DNA of 64,000 nucleotides, taken from NCBI GenBank assembly GCA_036346275.1, contig CM070723.1, forward strand, positions 29,270,176 to 29,334,175, in the 5' to 3' direction. The notes beneath the pieces were generated by a model. The model was not told the DNA's origin. It was given only the letters and a program-made list of their open reading frames with translations, and did no database searches. Positions within the stretch are counted from its first letter, which is position 1. Each line of letters opens with the position of its first letter. The position numbers and the translations under genes are program-made. Positions 46,149 through 58,699 of this stretch are shown here, in pieces. The DNA comes from Otatea glauca. Its lineage: Eukaryota; Streptophyta; Magnoliopsida; Poales; Poaceae.

Positions 46149-46447
46149 TATCACCCATACTCTGCCACGACGTGACCTTCTCCATACCCTAACATCGCCA
46201 TGCCCTGCGCTAGCCATGACTCGAGAAATCTGCACCACATGGAGTTTCGCTGTCTCTAGTATCCCCGATTCAAACCCTATCGCACCGCCTCACCTCGCCT
46301 ATTTAAAGACAGCCATGCTTCACCATTGCTTCAGACACTCCCGAAGCTCCACACACCACCTTAACCACCCTTCTGTTCGAGCCAGGTGAAACTGCATCCA
46401 AATTTCACCATTGCCAATAGCTTCACCCTTATATCTGATACCACCTC
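46149..46447 (+). other. Continuation of the sequence interrupted by CACTA
   Basis: Begins with the TAT duplication. GC-richer with a TATTTAAAG box near 46300; probably the promoter half of an old LTR whose other part is 33490-33882. Confidence 0.4.
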
Positions 46448-49400
46448 TGTCGGGACCCGAATATGCAAATCCGGACCCTCTATGTATTCAGCACTAGTCT
46501 AGGATCACATTAGTGCGCACAGGCTCAACATAAATGAATATCACAATCATACTCAATGATATCATAAATAAAGACTTCATCAAATTAAGTATAACTATTA
46601 GATGACCTTATAGTCCACTTTACATGAATACACCACACAGGGCTAAGACTGAAAAACAAATAAACTGCAGCGAAAATAAAATTATTTGTAGTAACCCTTC
46701 AATTTATCACAGGCAACTGACAAGGTTCGCACCCTAGTTATCCGCTTCTTCCTGATACTCCTCCTCGAAAGCAGGTGTAGCCTCCTCTCCAACTGGTGAT
46801 GTGTTGTTGCAAGTGTGAGTACATAAAGCACTCAACATGTTGTGCACAGAAATGCATGTCTAATATACTATATGCATGGCTATTCCAAATGAATGGCTAA
46901 CATGGTTATTTTGCATAAAAAGCATTTATAGAATAACATAAATAGATTGAAAATACAGTAAAACAAATATTAACAATAATAAATTTCATAATTATTTCCC
47001 AAATAAACCAACTCATAACTTTAACTCATATTCCAACTTCCATAAGCATACAACCTCAATCCCCAATTCATTTTTATTAAAACTAACCCTTGATTGTAAT
47101 CACAGAGCAATGCTCAATACTGTGAGCACGGCTATTCAAATAGGTTTTATACTCTGCAGAGGTTATACACTTCCCCACAAGATAAAATTATACACCACAA
47201 AGGCGAGTGATTATAACAAAGCCTTTCCAATACTCTATCTAAACCCAGTACTGCCTGCTGAGGTTTCAACACTGGTGGGACTGGTTACCACATCCAGGGC
47301 CTCCCTCTTGCGTCATGTGAGTCTACCTGTACAGCCGGAACCCACACTACCACGACAGTACAAGGCCTAGACCTAACAAATTAATCAGCTAGGTCTGTCC
47401 TATACCAGGCATGTGGTTATATGAATGACTCAGTTCAAATGCTTGCAAGGTTAAGTCCTTAATTGATCAAGGCAAGACTAACCAAAAATTCACCATAACC
47501 ATAAACCATCAAATACCATAAAAATCAATGCGACCGCCCAAATGCCACATTGGCCCACCACAATTCTTGCCACTTGCCTCAGTCTAAATCATTTTACCAC
47601 CCTAGTTAATTACCATGCACCACGTGCCATCAACAACATCGACAACATTGTGTGACAACACCTGACACACAAGTTAATAAACATGTTCCATAGTTCATCA
47701 AACAAGATTAACCTTTTCACACAAAATGATAACTCGTGGCATGGCTAAGCATACTACTTGCGTTCTAACTACCGACATTGGCAATAGATAGCTACCAACT
47801 AATATTAAACCATTCTTGGATGACTAATGAAATATGACATGTGAAATAGCAAGGTCGATATTATTCCATTTAAATGATTAACTAATACCAAAGTAATTGA
47901 AACAAGTATTAATTGAATTAGCATGCATTAGTGTAAAACAATATAATGTTTAAAAACATGGCTTCAACATGATAAAACACAAATTGCTTTCAAAGAGCTC
48001 TAGATCCTGCTCTAGACCCTGATCTTGGCTTGGCTCCTCACTCAAGAATTTCCCGGGCACTTCAACGTCTATGCGAAATGAGCTAAAAAGAAATAAATAC
48101 CAAAAACAGAGAGCAAACTCAACTCCAAAAATTAAATAAAATTCACCATTAAATAGAGCTTAATTTTACATTTTTTAGAAACTAGAATCACCTCAATCGA
48201 AGTTCGTATGAGGGAGAACGAGCTAAACAAAGTTTGAAACAAAAGAAAAATCAGATAAATAGAAAATTCAGAATTAAATGAATTACTTTTGTACTGAAAA
48301 ATAGCATTTATGATGTCATGCTGACGTCAACACCGAAATAGATTTCGACTGTATATTTTAATGAAAAACATAAATATGATGTCAAGTTGACGTCATCGAT
48401 GCGTGGCACCACCATAGAGTGACTCGTGTCTCGGGTGCATGGACTTGGTCCATGGCTTGTGCTAGTTCATGACGGACTTGGCGTACATCGGCATAGCTGG
48501 TGCTCTCGACAAGCGATTGGTCGCGGCACCGGTGTGATCTGATCCGCACAGATTCGATCAGGCGGTCACGGATCACAAACCACGTGGAGCGATCATTAGC
48601 CACACGATCGCGATCCAACAATTGATGATGACTGCGGTAGCGGTGAAGACCACGTGGTTGTCCCGGTATCCAACACATGGCCGAATCCAATACGCACAAA
48701 TTGCAACCAACGATGATGATTGCACGGAGGTAGACGAACCGATGGGTCACAGCGAACCCCACGCTCGACACATGGCAAGATCTCAGCCTTTCACCGCAAA
48801 TCCGACAGTAGCGGTGAGGGGATGATGTAGTCGGCCTGGTGCATGACGCGTGGCGAACATCTAGCCATCCCTTATTAGATCCGACGGTCGATGAAGCACG
48901 CGGGCGATGGCGATGGCACGGCGGTGTTCTTCACTGGAGACGAAGATGACTGTCACGGCACTACGGGGTCTCTCCAGCGACGTTATCACCCGGGTTCAAA
49001 AGATCTTGAAACAGCAAAATCGATGAGGACCTTGGCGATGGCGGAGATGGCTAGACGGTGGTGGAAATGCACAAAACAACGACGAAGGCTATGGTGAACT
49101 CCGGCAAGCACTTACGTGTTAACCGTGGTGACTCGGGCAGTGTTCTCTAGTGCAAACGGTGTGGCGCGGTGTGTGGAATCCCACACGGGGCGACGACGCA
49201 TTAAATAGGTCCCTCGACTTTCATGAAAATTATAGAAAATGAGGTTGGTTGGGATACGGCGGCAGACAATGGCGGCGGCTCAAAAAGACGACGTGGTTGC
49301 ATCGCGGGCGTACGAGTGGCATCGACCCAATGACAAACAAAGCACGGCGACACAGTTTGATGAAGGTCAGACGATTTTGATCTAACGGTCGATATTGTAG

Positions 49401-49752
49401 GGTTTCACGACACTGGGCTTATAGGGCCGATTGGGCTGGGTCCAATCGGGCTCGGCCAGGCACTATTCCAAACGATTTTAAAAGCATTTTCCAGTAAAAT
49501 AAATAAAGCCCCAAATAAATAGCAAAAGTACCCAAACAATTTCTAGAAAATTCTAGAAAATATTCCAAGGCATTTTGAGCTCAAATAAAATATTTCCAAG
49601 AAAACTTTATTTCCAATTTTTAGATTTTTCAATAGAATTCGACAAAAGGGTTAATTTAAGGAAATTGTAAATAATTCAAATAAATTCCAGAAAATTCCCA
49701 AAATTATAAAATGCATAGTAAATCCAAGAAATGAAAAAATTGGGATGTTACA
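46448..49752 (-). mobile_element. Inverted relative of the 3514-8586 LTR-type element (3.3 kb)
   Basis: On the minus strand it starts TGTAACATCCC at 49752 and ends GGTCCCGACA at 46448, the same ends as the + copy. The last 1.5 kb aligns (for example 47420-47650 with 7320-7540 inverted), while the middle differs and the 14-bp array is absent. The flanking five bases do not match (ACCTC and AATTC), so it may be a recombinant solo LTR. The open frames at 48382-49097 show no domain. Confidence 0.7.
48312..48398. promoter_or_regulatory. Two GATGTCA...TGACGTCA elements (as-1/CRE-like)
   Basis: GATGTCATGCTGACGTCAAC near 48312 and GATGTCAAGTTGACGTCATC near 48376, each pairing two TGACGTCA-like half sites. 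TGACG motifs bind plant TGA-type bZIP factors; here they would lie in an LTR promoter region. Confidence 0.45.
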
Positions 49753-50343
49753 AATTCTAAAAAAATACCGAAAGGCACTTTCCAGTATCGAAAACGTATT
49801 TTCCATTTTCAGTGAATTTCCAAACCATAGAGTATTCAAACCTTAATATCTTTTGCATTTTATCTCAAATTGCAATGAAATAAATTTATAAATTCATATA
49901 AAATTATAAGATTTCAGAATGTGTGAAAATATTTATTTTTCAACCTTAGTTTGAATAATGTGAATTAAAATTTAAACAAACCCTATTATGGAACCTATTT
50001 GAAATATGTAAACCCTAGCTCCTAAAAATATATAATAAATTTAATAAAATTCTCAAGACCATAAGTAGCTCATTTTTTCAGAAAATATTTCAATTTGGGT
50101 TTAGTTTAAGTTGAATTTACAAAGAAATTTATTTTAATACATGCAAAACTCAAATTTGAATAACTAATGTATAAAAGCTCAAAAAATTATGGAATAAATA
50201 CATAAAAACTTCAGAAACCTTAAATATCATAGTTATTTAAAAATATTTAATATTTGATTAAGATTTAATCAAGTTTATATGTAATCTTGTTTTCAATATA
50301 CATAATAATGTGAGTAAAATTCACAAATAAACGCTAATACAAA
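49753..50343. other. AT-rich LTR-like remnant
   Basis: No gene. It ends in AATACAAA (50336-50343), the target of the hAT insertion, and continues at 51090. Confidence 0.4.
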
Positions 50344-51089
50344 TAGGGGTGGGCATTCGGTTTTTTCGGTTTGGTTTTTTTGGTTTTAAAAAAATTCGGT
50401 TTTCAAAAACTGTTAATCGAACCGAACAAATTTGAAAACTGAGCCGAACCAAAAAAAGTCGATTCGGTTATTCAATTTTTTCGGTTCACCGAAGCCCTCT
50501 TGATGATTCTGCTACTCTACTAGCTCAAGCCCACACCGCCACGGACCCTGCCTCAGCCGTGGCCTTTGGCCTATGCATAGCGCCCACTGTCGCTATCGTC
50601 CTGCCCGTTCCCACCATCACCGCACACACATAGCAATGCCGCCACCGCCATGGCATCAAGAAAGAACAAAACACACAGAAAACCACATTTCTGGCTCCCT
50701 CGGCTCGGCGAGCGAGCTCTCGACGACAATGTCGTGGTCTCGCCTCCCGACATCGAGGCGCGCTAGCACCACGAAGCTGCGCTTACCGAAGATGCTCTCC
50801 CGGTGGCGAGGAAGGGAGGCGAGGGGGCACGGGGAGAGGGAAGGGGACGAGGCCGAGGGGATGGTGCGGCCTGTGTGGGGGAAATGGGGATCGATTGAGT
50901 ATATTGATCGAATGGAGCTAGTGCTACGAGATAAGTTCGGTTTTCCAGATTCAAAAACCAAACCGAGTACCAAAAACTGAATAGAGTATATATATAAACC
51001 GAACTGAAAACCGAAAACAAAAAAATGATTTTTTGGTTAATTATGTTCGGTTCAGTTTTTCCATTTCAGTTAAAAATTTCCCACCCCTA
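50344..51089. mobile_element. Non-autonomous hAT element with 8-bp TSD (746 bp)
   Basis: TAGGGGTGGG at 50344 and CCCACCCCTA ending at 51089 form the terminal repeats. The perfect 8-bp duplication AATACAAA lies at 50336-50343 and 51090-51097. Both subterminal parts are rich in CGGTT/AACCG words and can fold. The centre (50510-50910) is GC-rich and unlike the arms, so it may be acquired host sequence; the open frames there (for example 50656-50973 minus) match nothing recognised. Confidence 0.85.
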
Positions 51090-51097
51090 AATACAAA

Positions 51098-52279
51098 TGA
51101 GACCAATTTTAAAACACTCTTAAGGTAAAAATATTTTGATACTACAAAAAAGGTTGCATGTATATGTAAGTTTCATTCGCAAACCTAAAAAGAAATCTAA
51201 CCTCTTATAACATAAGCTTTAGAAATATATAAGATTAGAAAATGAATACAATACAACAAATAAACACAAATACCAATAGAGTCGGTTTTAAAATACTCCC
51301 TAAGACAAGACCATCCTATTCTACAAAAATTATTCTATTTAAACATGCTTTGCATCTTAATCCTATTAAAAGCCTAACCATGTATAATACGAACCCTAAA
51401 ATTTATAGCACAAACAAATGAAATTAAATCAATATTTAGTATTTTTTTCACCAGAACCTTTTATTTTAATTTATTTTTGAATTTAATATTATTTGATTTC
51501 TTTTTGCCTCTTATTTTTATTGCTTCTTATTGCTGTTATATGATACACACGTGTAGACACTGATGTACCTGAAGCTACTACAATCAACTTTGACCCCGAG
51601 TCAATTCCCAAATCAACAAAGTAAGGCAAGCACCCCCTTTGATCATATTGATCCTAGTGTTTCAATCTTGTTTTGTCAAATCTTTTTATACATGCGCTAT
51701 TTTAATAAAAATGCTATATTTTGGTACTGGTAGATATACCCATTATCTCATGAAACTTCCTTAATAAATATTGACATGAGAACCTTGATAACAATAGATT
51801 AAGATTAGACAATACATAATATCAACATGGGTATATACGATTACTAAATGATCATGCTTAGCCATGCTTTAGAAATAGAAAGTTATATGAAGAGACATGT
51901 TATTCTTTATAATTTAAAAAGGTTGGACATGACAGTAAAGGATACATATATTTTGGTAAAAATGAAAATAAAACTATGGTTTTGACGCGAGCGATTTTTT
52001 GGCAATAGTCGGATATGCATGTGACTTGCACATAGATAGGGGAAGATATCGCCCTGGTCTGATTAAGGACCAAACGTAGTGTACGTTAAATTTAAGAATA
52101 TCCATACAACCATATGTTAAATCTAAGAATATCCATACAACTATAAGTGCTGGTATGGGATAGCTTTAACCTAATAAGTTACTTAGGTTTAGCTTTGCAC
52201 ATTGGGAGGTTGGAGTAGTACGGGCTTTTTGAGATGGATTGCTCGAAGGGGTTCCCTCACCAAGGTGTTGGGAATAACG
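51098..52279 (+). other. LTR-like remnant
   Basis: The part around 51550-51740 resembles 6840-7050 of the nested element (a shared GGCAAG followed by TTTGATCAT and TGCTATATT). It is probably the decayed 3' part of an LTR of that superfamily. No gene is supported. Confidence 0.4.
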
Positions 52280-52668
52280 TGATGTGACCATGCCGGCCTA
52301 GCAAGCCATGCTTCTAACTCAAGCCAAGACAAGGGCCCAACAACTTCTGACGCTCCAAGCCCAGCCCAAGATCAAACCCATTTCGTTCACGAGTCCAGTT
52401 TGGTCCCCAGGAGCAGTCCAACTAAAAATAACCATATATGTGTCTACCGAAGTCCGTTTGAGCCGTAGAGTCCAAGAACGCCTCAATCGGACTTCGTATG
52501 ACTCAGATATGGTCGTTTTTAGTTGGACTGCTCCTGAAGGCCGAACTGGACTCGTGAACGAATTGGGCTTGATCTTGGGCTAGGTTTGGAGCGTCAGAAG
52601 TTGTTGGGACCTTGTCTTGGAGTAAGTTGGAAGAATGGCTTGCTGGGCTGGCATATCACATCATCCTC
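52280..52668. repeat. 390-bp foldback (long inverted repeat, 13-nt loop)
   Basis: Arms 52280-52465 and 52479-52668 are near-reverse complements along their whole length, by eye close to 90% identical. Landmarks: CAACAACTTCTGACGCTCC and GAGCAGTCCAACTAAAAA in the left arm and their inverses in the right. The loop is TAGAGTCCAAGAA. If transcribed it would form one long hairpin RNA. Confidence 0.85.
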
Positions 52669-52891
52669 CCCTTCTTGATTTTGGGTCATCCTCGACTCAA
52701 ACTCATTGGCCTGCAAAATGTTAGTAATAAGAGGCGGCAAAGAAACCAACATATTGTTTGGTTGTTGATAGTGTGGCACATTAAAAGAATATTTCAAAAT
52801 GGTACACATATAAACTCGATGCACCATGTACTTTTCTTTATTATTATGTTTGCCATTAGCATGAAAACTAACACTGCATGACCATGACAAA

Positions 52892-54060
52892 TTAGCAGGC
52901 ATAGAAAATCTCTCCTCTAAACAATTGATCACATATAACATCAAATTCAATGTAACACAAAGTATTCAAGGAAGACAACAGTTTAATCTCATCGTTTTCA
53001 TTAGCAAGGTGAATAACATGTTTATTTTTAGCACACGTGTTTAGATCAGAAATAAAACTGACATTTTCGTTCACTAGTTGAGGCATGGATATAAATGAGA
53101 CATTATCACACAACTCTTCTTTATCACCAGGGACAGCAAGACAATCATATTGTGACAAAGGTGATTCAGTTTGAGTGTCCACTAACTGCTGTTCTAGCAT
53201 AGCACCAGTAGTGGCCAAATTTAGCACATCAACAGAACTCTCTCCTCGTGTGAAAATAGCACATATGTCGTTACCTTTGTTTTCTATCTTAGTTGATTTA
53301 GGCATATCATGATCTGTACATTCTTGAGGCATGCATGGGATAGCAAGTATCTCCTGCTCCTCCTTCTCTTGTGTGTTTTCCTTCTCGTTCTTGTTCTCAA
53401 TGTCATGTGAAAAGTTAGTAGCAAGTGGAAACTCGACAAGATGTCGTTCTTCTAAAGAAAATTCTTCACTTTGGCAATTATAGACATTAATTTCAGCAAG
53501 ATGTCTTTCTTGTTCAATTTGATTTTCAATCTCACAAGCAAGATTAAATAAACTACAGAGAGAACTATATTCCTTATCAACAAGAATACCCTTATCATAT
53601 CCATTTAAGAATTTTATTTCCTTAGCTTCTTCAGATTCATCTAAACCACAACGCAACAACAATGTTTCTAATTTCTCGTAATATGCCTTGACAGTTTTAT
53701 CACATTGTTGTAAACGTTGCAATTCATAAAGTAACTTTTTAGAATGAATCGTAGGAACAAATTCATCTCTCAATAGTCCTTTCATATCTTTTCATGTTTT
53801 TGGTACTTTCTTATAAGCACAAAAATCATTCCACCAAATTGATGCACAGAGAGTTAAAGCACTAGCGGCAACTTTAATTTTTCATTTATTACAGAGGTTA
53901 CATTGCGAAAGAATATTATCTACCTCTATTTCCCAATCAATATAAGTATCAACACCAAATCTGCTATAAGAAGGAAGAACTAGAAAATTCTTACCTTTAC
54001 CAGCCGGAGGAGATGGACTAAAGTTGGTTGGTGCTTATGCTCTTTTCTGTCAAGTGCATT
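52892..54060 (-). pseudogene. gag-like pseudogene of a Gypsy-type element
   Basis: A 297-residue open frame (53785-52892) continues an upstream degenerate frame (to about 54060) with two stops. The combined reading shows TYIDWEIEVDNIL, ASALTLCASIWW, MKGLLRDEFVP and a Y then KLETLLLRCGL, the layout of a retrotransposon gag core (PF03732). The C-terminal half is acidic and not conserved. No protease or pol follows in the minus direction; instead the foldback at 52280-52668 lies next to it. It may be a non-autonomous gag-only element. Confidence 0.7.
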
Positions 54061-54739
54061 CTCCATGTTTTGAATTTGCTTGTTCGTAGTCTCATTCATC
54101 TCTTGCAACATCTCTCGAAGCTCGTTATGAAGAACACACTGGTTACCGTCCTAGTCCTTCGGTACCCCAGCAATTGCTAGTAGAAAACAGAAGATAGCAT
54201 AAAGTATTATCCCTATCAACTACTAGGTACTGGATAGTGGGATAACAAATTCTCACGCGTCTTACCACACCCTTACAAATGTTCTTACCAAAGCAGAACG
54301 TGGTACAACCGGTGGCTGGTTCGTGATACCGTGACTAGAGCGTGAGTGAGGTGATTGCAAAGGACAACCTGAATTGCTAAGAAGTATGTGGAGCTCGGAA
54401 AGCAATATTTAGTAGAAAGGAATAAGAAATATCGAAGTCAGATTACCAAGCTGAATAAATGTCCAACGTACTTGTCACAGTTGTTGGCCTAAACATGTTC
54501 CTAGAAATAGTTCAACCTAGCAAGGGATATATCAAAGCACATAAGACTCGAAGGATGCAAGCAATTCTAATTATCTGCTTCTCTTTCCCTCTTTTTGCTT
54601 CTTTTCTTCTCTCTGATTTTTTTCAGTGCGGCTCTACTTCTTTTTTTGCACTTGACTTTTGTTTTCCTTTCTTTTAACTCAAAGGCAAAACAAAAATCTC
54701 ACGTTTTAGAATGAGAGAGATTGTTAAATAGATGACCAA
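54061..54739. other. Unassigned, probably 5' part of the gag-like element
   Basis: No gene is supported. It contains pyrimidine-rich 54560-54680. Confidence 0.35.
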
Positions 54740-55442
54740 TAAATGGCAAAAACAACACATCAAACTTCTGGGGTCCAGAACTCGGCCTTAGAGGCTGATT
54801 TTGAGGGTCAAAAATTGCACAGGTGTCGACGATCGGGATCACCTGACTGCGAGAAGAGGGAAGGAATGATGTGGGAGCAGGGCCCAAGACTGTGCCCGCC
54901 CAGAGGAAGGGGTGTGCTCACCGTTTCGAGAGAGAGAGAAAGAGGGAGACTGGCACGAGGTGTTATACTGGTTCGAGCCCCTGGTCACGGGTAATAGCTC
55001 TACTCCAGTCTTGCCCGAAGGTGAAAGGTGGAAGATGACGCACTGTTATTGAATACAAGGGTTTCTCGAGCTCGAGTAAGCACCAGCTCGAGTGTGATGT
55101 CTGTTGCCTCCTTTTTTCTTCCCCTCTTTTTCCCGTGCAGGGGGGAGGTCCTTATAATTCTACTGCATAGCCCGTTACAAGAAACTGCTGGGCGAGATTC
55201 TCAGGAGCGTGGTGCCAGATCTGGACATGATGCGTAGTGACGTGGGGCGGTAACGGTGCTGAAACCGTAGCCCACATTCATCTTCACTCCACCTTTTAAG
55301 GCCCCTCCTTCACTCAGTAACTACCAGTTTGTGCAGCCCAACTAAGTCCTCCTAGCCCGACCTTGATGGCGAGCTGGGTTCGTGGTCGTGCCAGCCCGGG
55401 CCCAGCGGCCATCGCCTGTGCGGGGGTAACCATTCCCCGATA
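54740..55442 (-). mobile_element. 3' LTR of a third Gypsy family, minus strand (left border approximate)
   Basis: On the minus strand the LTR starts TATCGGGGAATGGTTACCCC at 55442 (an expected TG changed to TA), preceded by CCTCAGGGGCTAGC as a polypurine-like tract. A minus-strand TTAAAAGG near 55297 may be the TATA-like box. The left border at about 54740 is a guess. Confidence 0.45.
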
Positions 55443-55866
55443 GCTAGCCCCTGAGGCTCATGTAGTGATCCTGAAGCTTGGGATGACCTTGAGTCTGATG
55501 ACCTGGAGAAGGGGACGATTACCTGGTCGGGTTCGAAAAAAGCTCGAGCTCGAGCTCGGGTTCGGACCGCACGAAGGTCCATGGCGCGGTTGAGTCCAGA
55601 AATGCTCGTACTTCAATGCCTCAGCTTCGGGCGGATAAATTGGGGGAGTTACTTACGACGCCTTGAATTCCATCGTAGGAACTGCATCGCACCTTTTGAG
55701 GCATAACCGGCACTAGCTTCGATGATCGCACCCTTTTAATCCCAAACCGCTGCCTTCCTCAGAGGTTTTCCCCCAAATCCTTTCTTCACCCGAACCCTAG
55801 CACTCCTCTGCCTTCCTGACTCCCCCTTGCAATCTTCCTTCATCAACCTAGTCCCATCTAAAGCTC

Positions 55867-58690
55867 ATGGACAAGTTTGGGAGAAGCACGATGACCCTGG
55901 AGCGGATGAGGGAGCTCGAGACGCTGGGATGGTAGACTCGGCAACATTGTGGCTGCCAGGTGATGAGGTCGAGCCGCAACCCCGAGCGGATGAGCTCGTC
56001 AGCACCGAGCAGTACATGCTCTTCGAACTGCGAACGTCGGAGAGCGACTTCATGGCGGCTGTTCTCGCGCAATGCGAGATCGAGCTGGTCAACCTAGTGC
56101 CCAACTCTATCCTCCTTCTTTCCATCTTTTCACACCTATGCGAGGGATTCCTAGGAATCCTTCCAACCCCTTCGCTCTTCTTCCAATTCTATTCTCTGTT
56201 CTGCACCGCGAAGGACCCCGTGGTCGGGTGCCTCTATTTCTGACTGCGGACGGGGCTTCCTTGCTCCTACCCCCCGATCCACGGTCGAGACTCCCTTGGT
56301 CCATGGACTGAGAGGTGGTTCTACCTGAAGAGGGGCGAGGGTGGCGCGCTTATGTTTAACAGAACTCCTATCAATGGCAAGCGCCAGACCAATCACCCTG
56401 ATGACCTGGCGACAGACCAGTAGGCCGTCGCAGCCATCCACATCTTCTCGACATGCGGTCTCACCGGCCAAGCCATCTCCTACGACTTCCTGCAAAGCCG
56501 GGTGTTCCCTCTGCGCCCGTTCTTCGAGATCAAGGGGGAAGACGACCTTACCCGGGAAGGTCCAAGCGGTAAGCATTCTCGAGCTAAAAACATTTGAGTC
56601 CGACTGAGCTTTTATTGATAGCTCCATCTTCCCCAGCAGCCCTGCCGGAGACCTGGCTATCGGCGAGGATGTTCGAGATGTTTGGGAAGGCGGCGTTTAA
56701 TTATGCCACGGACGACCCCGTCCCCAAGAACGTGTTGAAGCAGAGCAGCGAGGTAACGCATCTCTTGTCAAGGTCAAGCTCGGGAGTGCTCAAGCTCATA
56801 CTGACCTCTGATCGTAATCGCAGGTCAATAGGGAGCTCCTGGATATGGCGAGGCAAATGCTGTCGCTCCCCGGAGCGAATAAAGGCAAGAAGGAGGGCAA
56901 GAGGCCAGCCCCTGACGCCTCAAGTAGCGGCGTACCGAAGAAGCAGCACGTCGAGTGGGGTGACCGCATAGTGGTAAGTCATCTCGGTCGAGCCCGGTAA
57001 TGCTCGAGCTCAATCTTCCGGTTGTAGCCGTCCTTAACCTCTCCTCATCTCTTACAACAACAAAAGGCAGTGACCGCCGCAAGGACCTTGGGCACGGGAG
57101 CGGCATTGAAGTCCCCATTGCTAAGCGCTGGAACAGCTGTCGTGGGGGGCTTGGAGCCCGCGTGGGTTGCGAGGTTGCTATCACAGGGCGTTTGGGGACG
57201 GGTGGCCCCTACCGTCGCGGTGGAGGTAGGGCACCAAGACTCCCAGCGCCCTCCACGAGACGAAGGCCCACGGTCCAGGTACGCACGATCCTTATCTCCT
57301 TTAGGTCATAGCATAAGCTCCCCACCTTTCCTTTGCTTAGCAGTTTTCCGCGCTGTAGACCTTGAGTGCTCGCTCGCGCTCATCGCGTCATTGGGGGTGT
57401 CTCGACCGTTTTGAGCGCCGTAACACCCAGATCGCAGCGGTGGTAGCGTCTGGTCGCCGGCGACCATTAACCATGGTTATTGTCCAGGGCGAGTCCGAGG
57501 ACGAGGACGACTTCCTCTTGGTCTACCACCCTCGCTCGCAGTAGGCCCAGGTCATCGCAGAGCCCATGGGAGGGAGCCTGACCAGCGGGTCCGAGCATGG
57601 CTCCATCGGGACGGATGTCGATTCAGTCGGGGCTACTGCGGGAGGTAGAGCCGAAGGCATCTCGGCCGTCGAAGTCGGGGTCACCGGGACCAACGGGGAC
57701 AAGCCCAAGGTCGAGGCCGCTACGACAGGCGAGGCCAAGGCCTCTGAGGGCGCGGTCGAGGCACTGACCGCTGTGATCATTTTCGAGGTTCCTATGGAAG
57801 AGCCAGGTGGGCAGCACTTCGTGTCCCCACGTGTCGTAACGTATTCCCTCGATTTAAACTTTCTGCTGCTTTCCCCAGGGATCTTGGTCTCCGCAGCCGA
57901 GCTGGGGCCCAGGCCGATCGGGGAGGTCCAGGTCGAGGCTTCGATAAGCGAGACCGAGTCTGTGTCAGGGGGCCAATGTGGCCGCCTCATCTTTGGAAGG
58001 AGGCCACGACGAGCTGGAGGCGGCTGAACCAGGCGACAGGGCCGTCGGGCCTCGCCATCGCAAGTTCAAAGAACGGCTCAGTCAGGTGAGTAAACTCGCA
58101 CTCGTCTGTATTCTTAATTGTCGTATGACTTCCCTTGGTTTTCGCAAGCAGTGAGCCTAATCACCCAGGGGCTCCAAGGTCTGCACGGGCGCACCGCTGA
58201 GCTAAAGGCGGTCCTTGGCGTGGTGGCAAAGTGAGAAGCCCACATTACCCGCCTCAAGGAGACCTTGCTGATCGAGCAAGAGGAGGCGGAGCAGAGGACT
58301 ACGGCCCACACAGCAGAGCTCGTCCAAGCCGCTGCCACCAAGCGAGAGAAGGCTGCTGAGGCCCTCGAGGTCGAGCGCGTGAAGGATGTCAAGGTCCTCG
58401 AAGCTGCGCGCGTGGAGGCGAAGGAGCTGCGGAAGTAGGTCGCGGAGCAGGCTACTGCCCTAGTGAAGGTCTTCGCCGAGCTCGAGACGAAGGTCGCTGA
58501 GCTCAAGGAGAAACTGGGGCGGGTGATCAGTACGGGAAAGAGCGCCTTGGCTCAACTCCAAGACGAGCGCAACCGGGCCGCCAGCTCTGCAGCCGAGGTG
58601 CACCGTCTGCAGGGTGAGCTCTCTATGCTGAGGGCGAAGGTCATCGAGCTCGAGCAGGAGAAGCTCACCCGCAACATGGCGAACCTGTAG
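55867..58690 (+). pseudogene. Antisense spliced gene of the third Gypsy family (Transposase_28-like, coiled coil)
   Basis: Reads opposite to that element's pol. Early exon: IFSHLCEGFLGI and GWFYLK-like WFYLKRGEGG, the style of the rice putative gypsy-type transposon domain (PF04195). Clear exons with GT-AG borders are 56640-56752 (ETWLSARMFEMFGKAAF) and 56824-56973 (VNRELLDMARQML). The middle (57540-58020) is low-complexity E, G and V. The last exon (about 58200-58690) is a long coiled coil (QLQDERNRAASSAAEVHRLQ). Stops occur at about 55940, 56241, 56420, 58231 and 58436. A poly(A)-like AATAAA lies at about 58735. Its architecture, an N-terminal domain with a C-terminal coiled coil, parallels the PMD gene of the other Gypsy family. 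Confidence 0.6.
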
Positions 58691-58699
58691 ACAGGAAAT

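Noticed and set aside
46443..49757. Target duplication around the inverted LTR-type element
   Set aside because: The flanking bases ACCTC and AATTC do not match, so no duplication is claimed.
56151..56627. 158-residue minus-strand frame
   Set aside because: Opposite to exons with Transposase_28-like motifs; no domain of its own.
57523..57990. 155-residue minus-strand frame
   Set aside because: Shadow of the low-complexity middle of the antisense gene, GC-driven.
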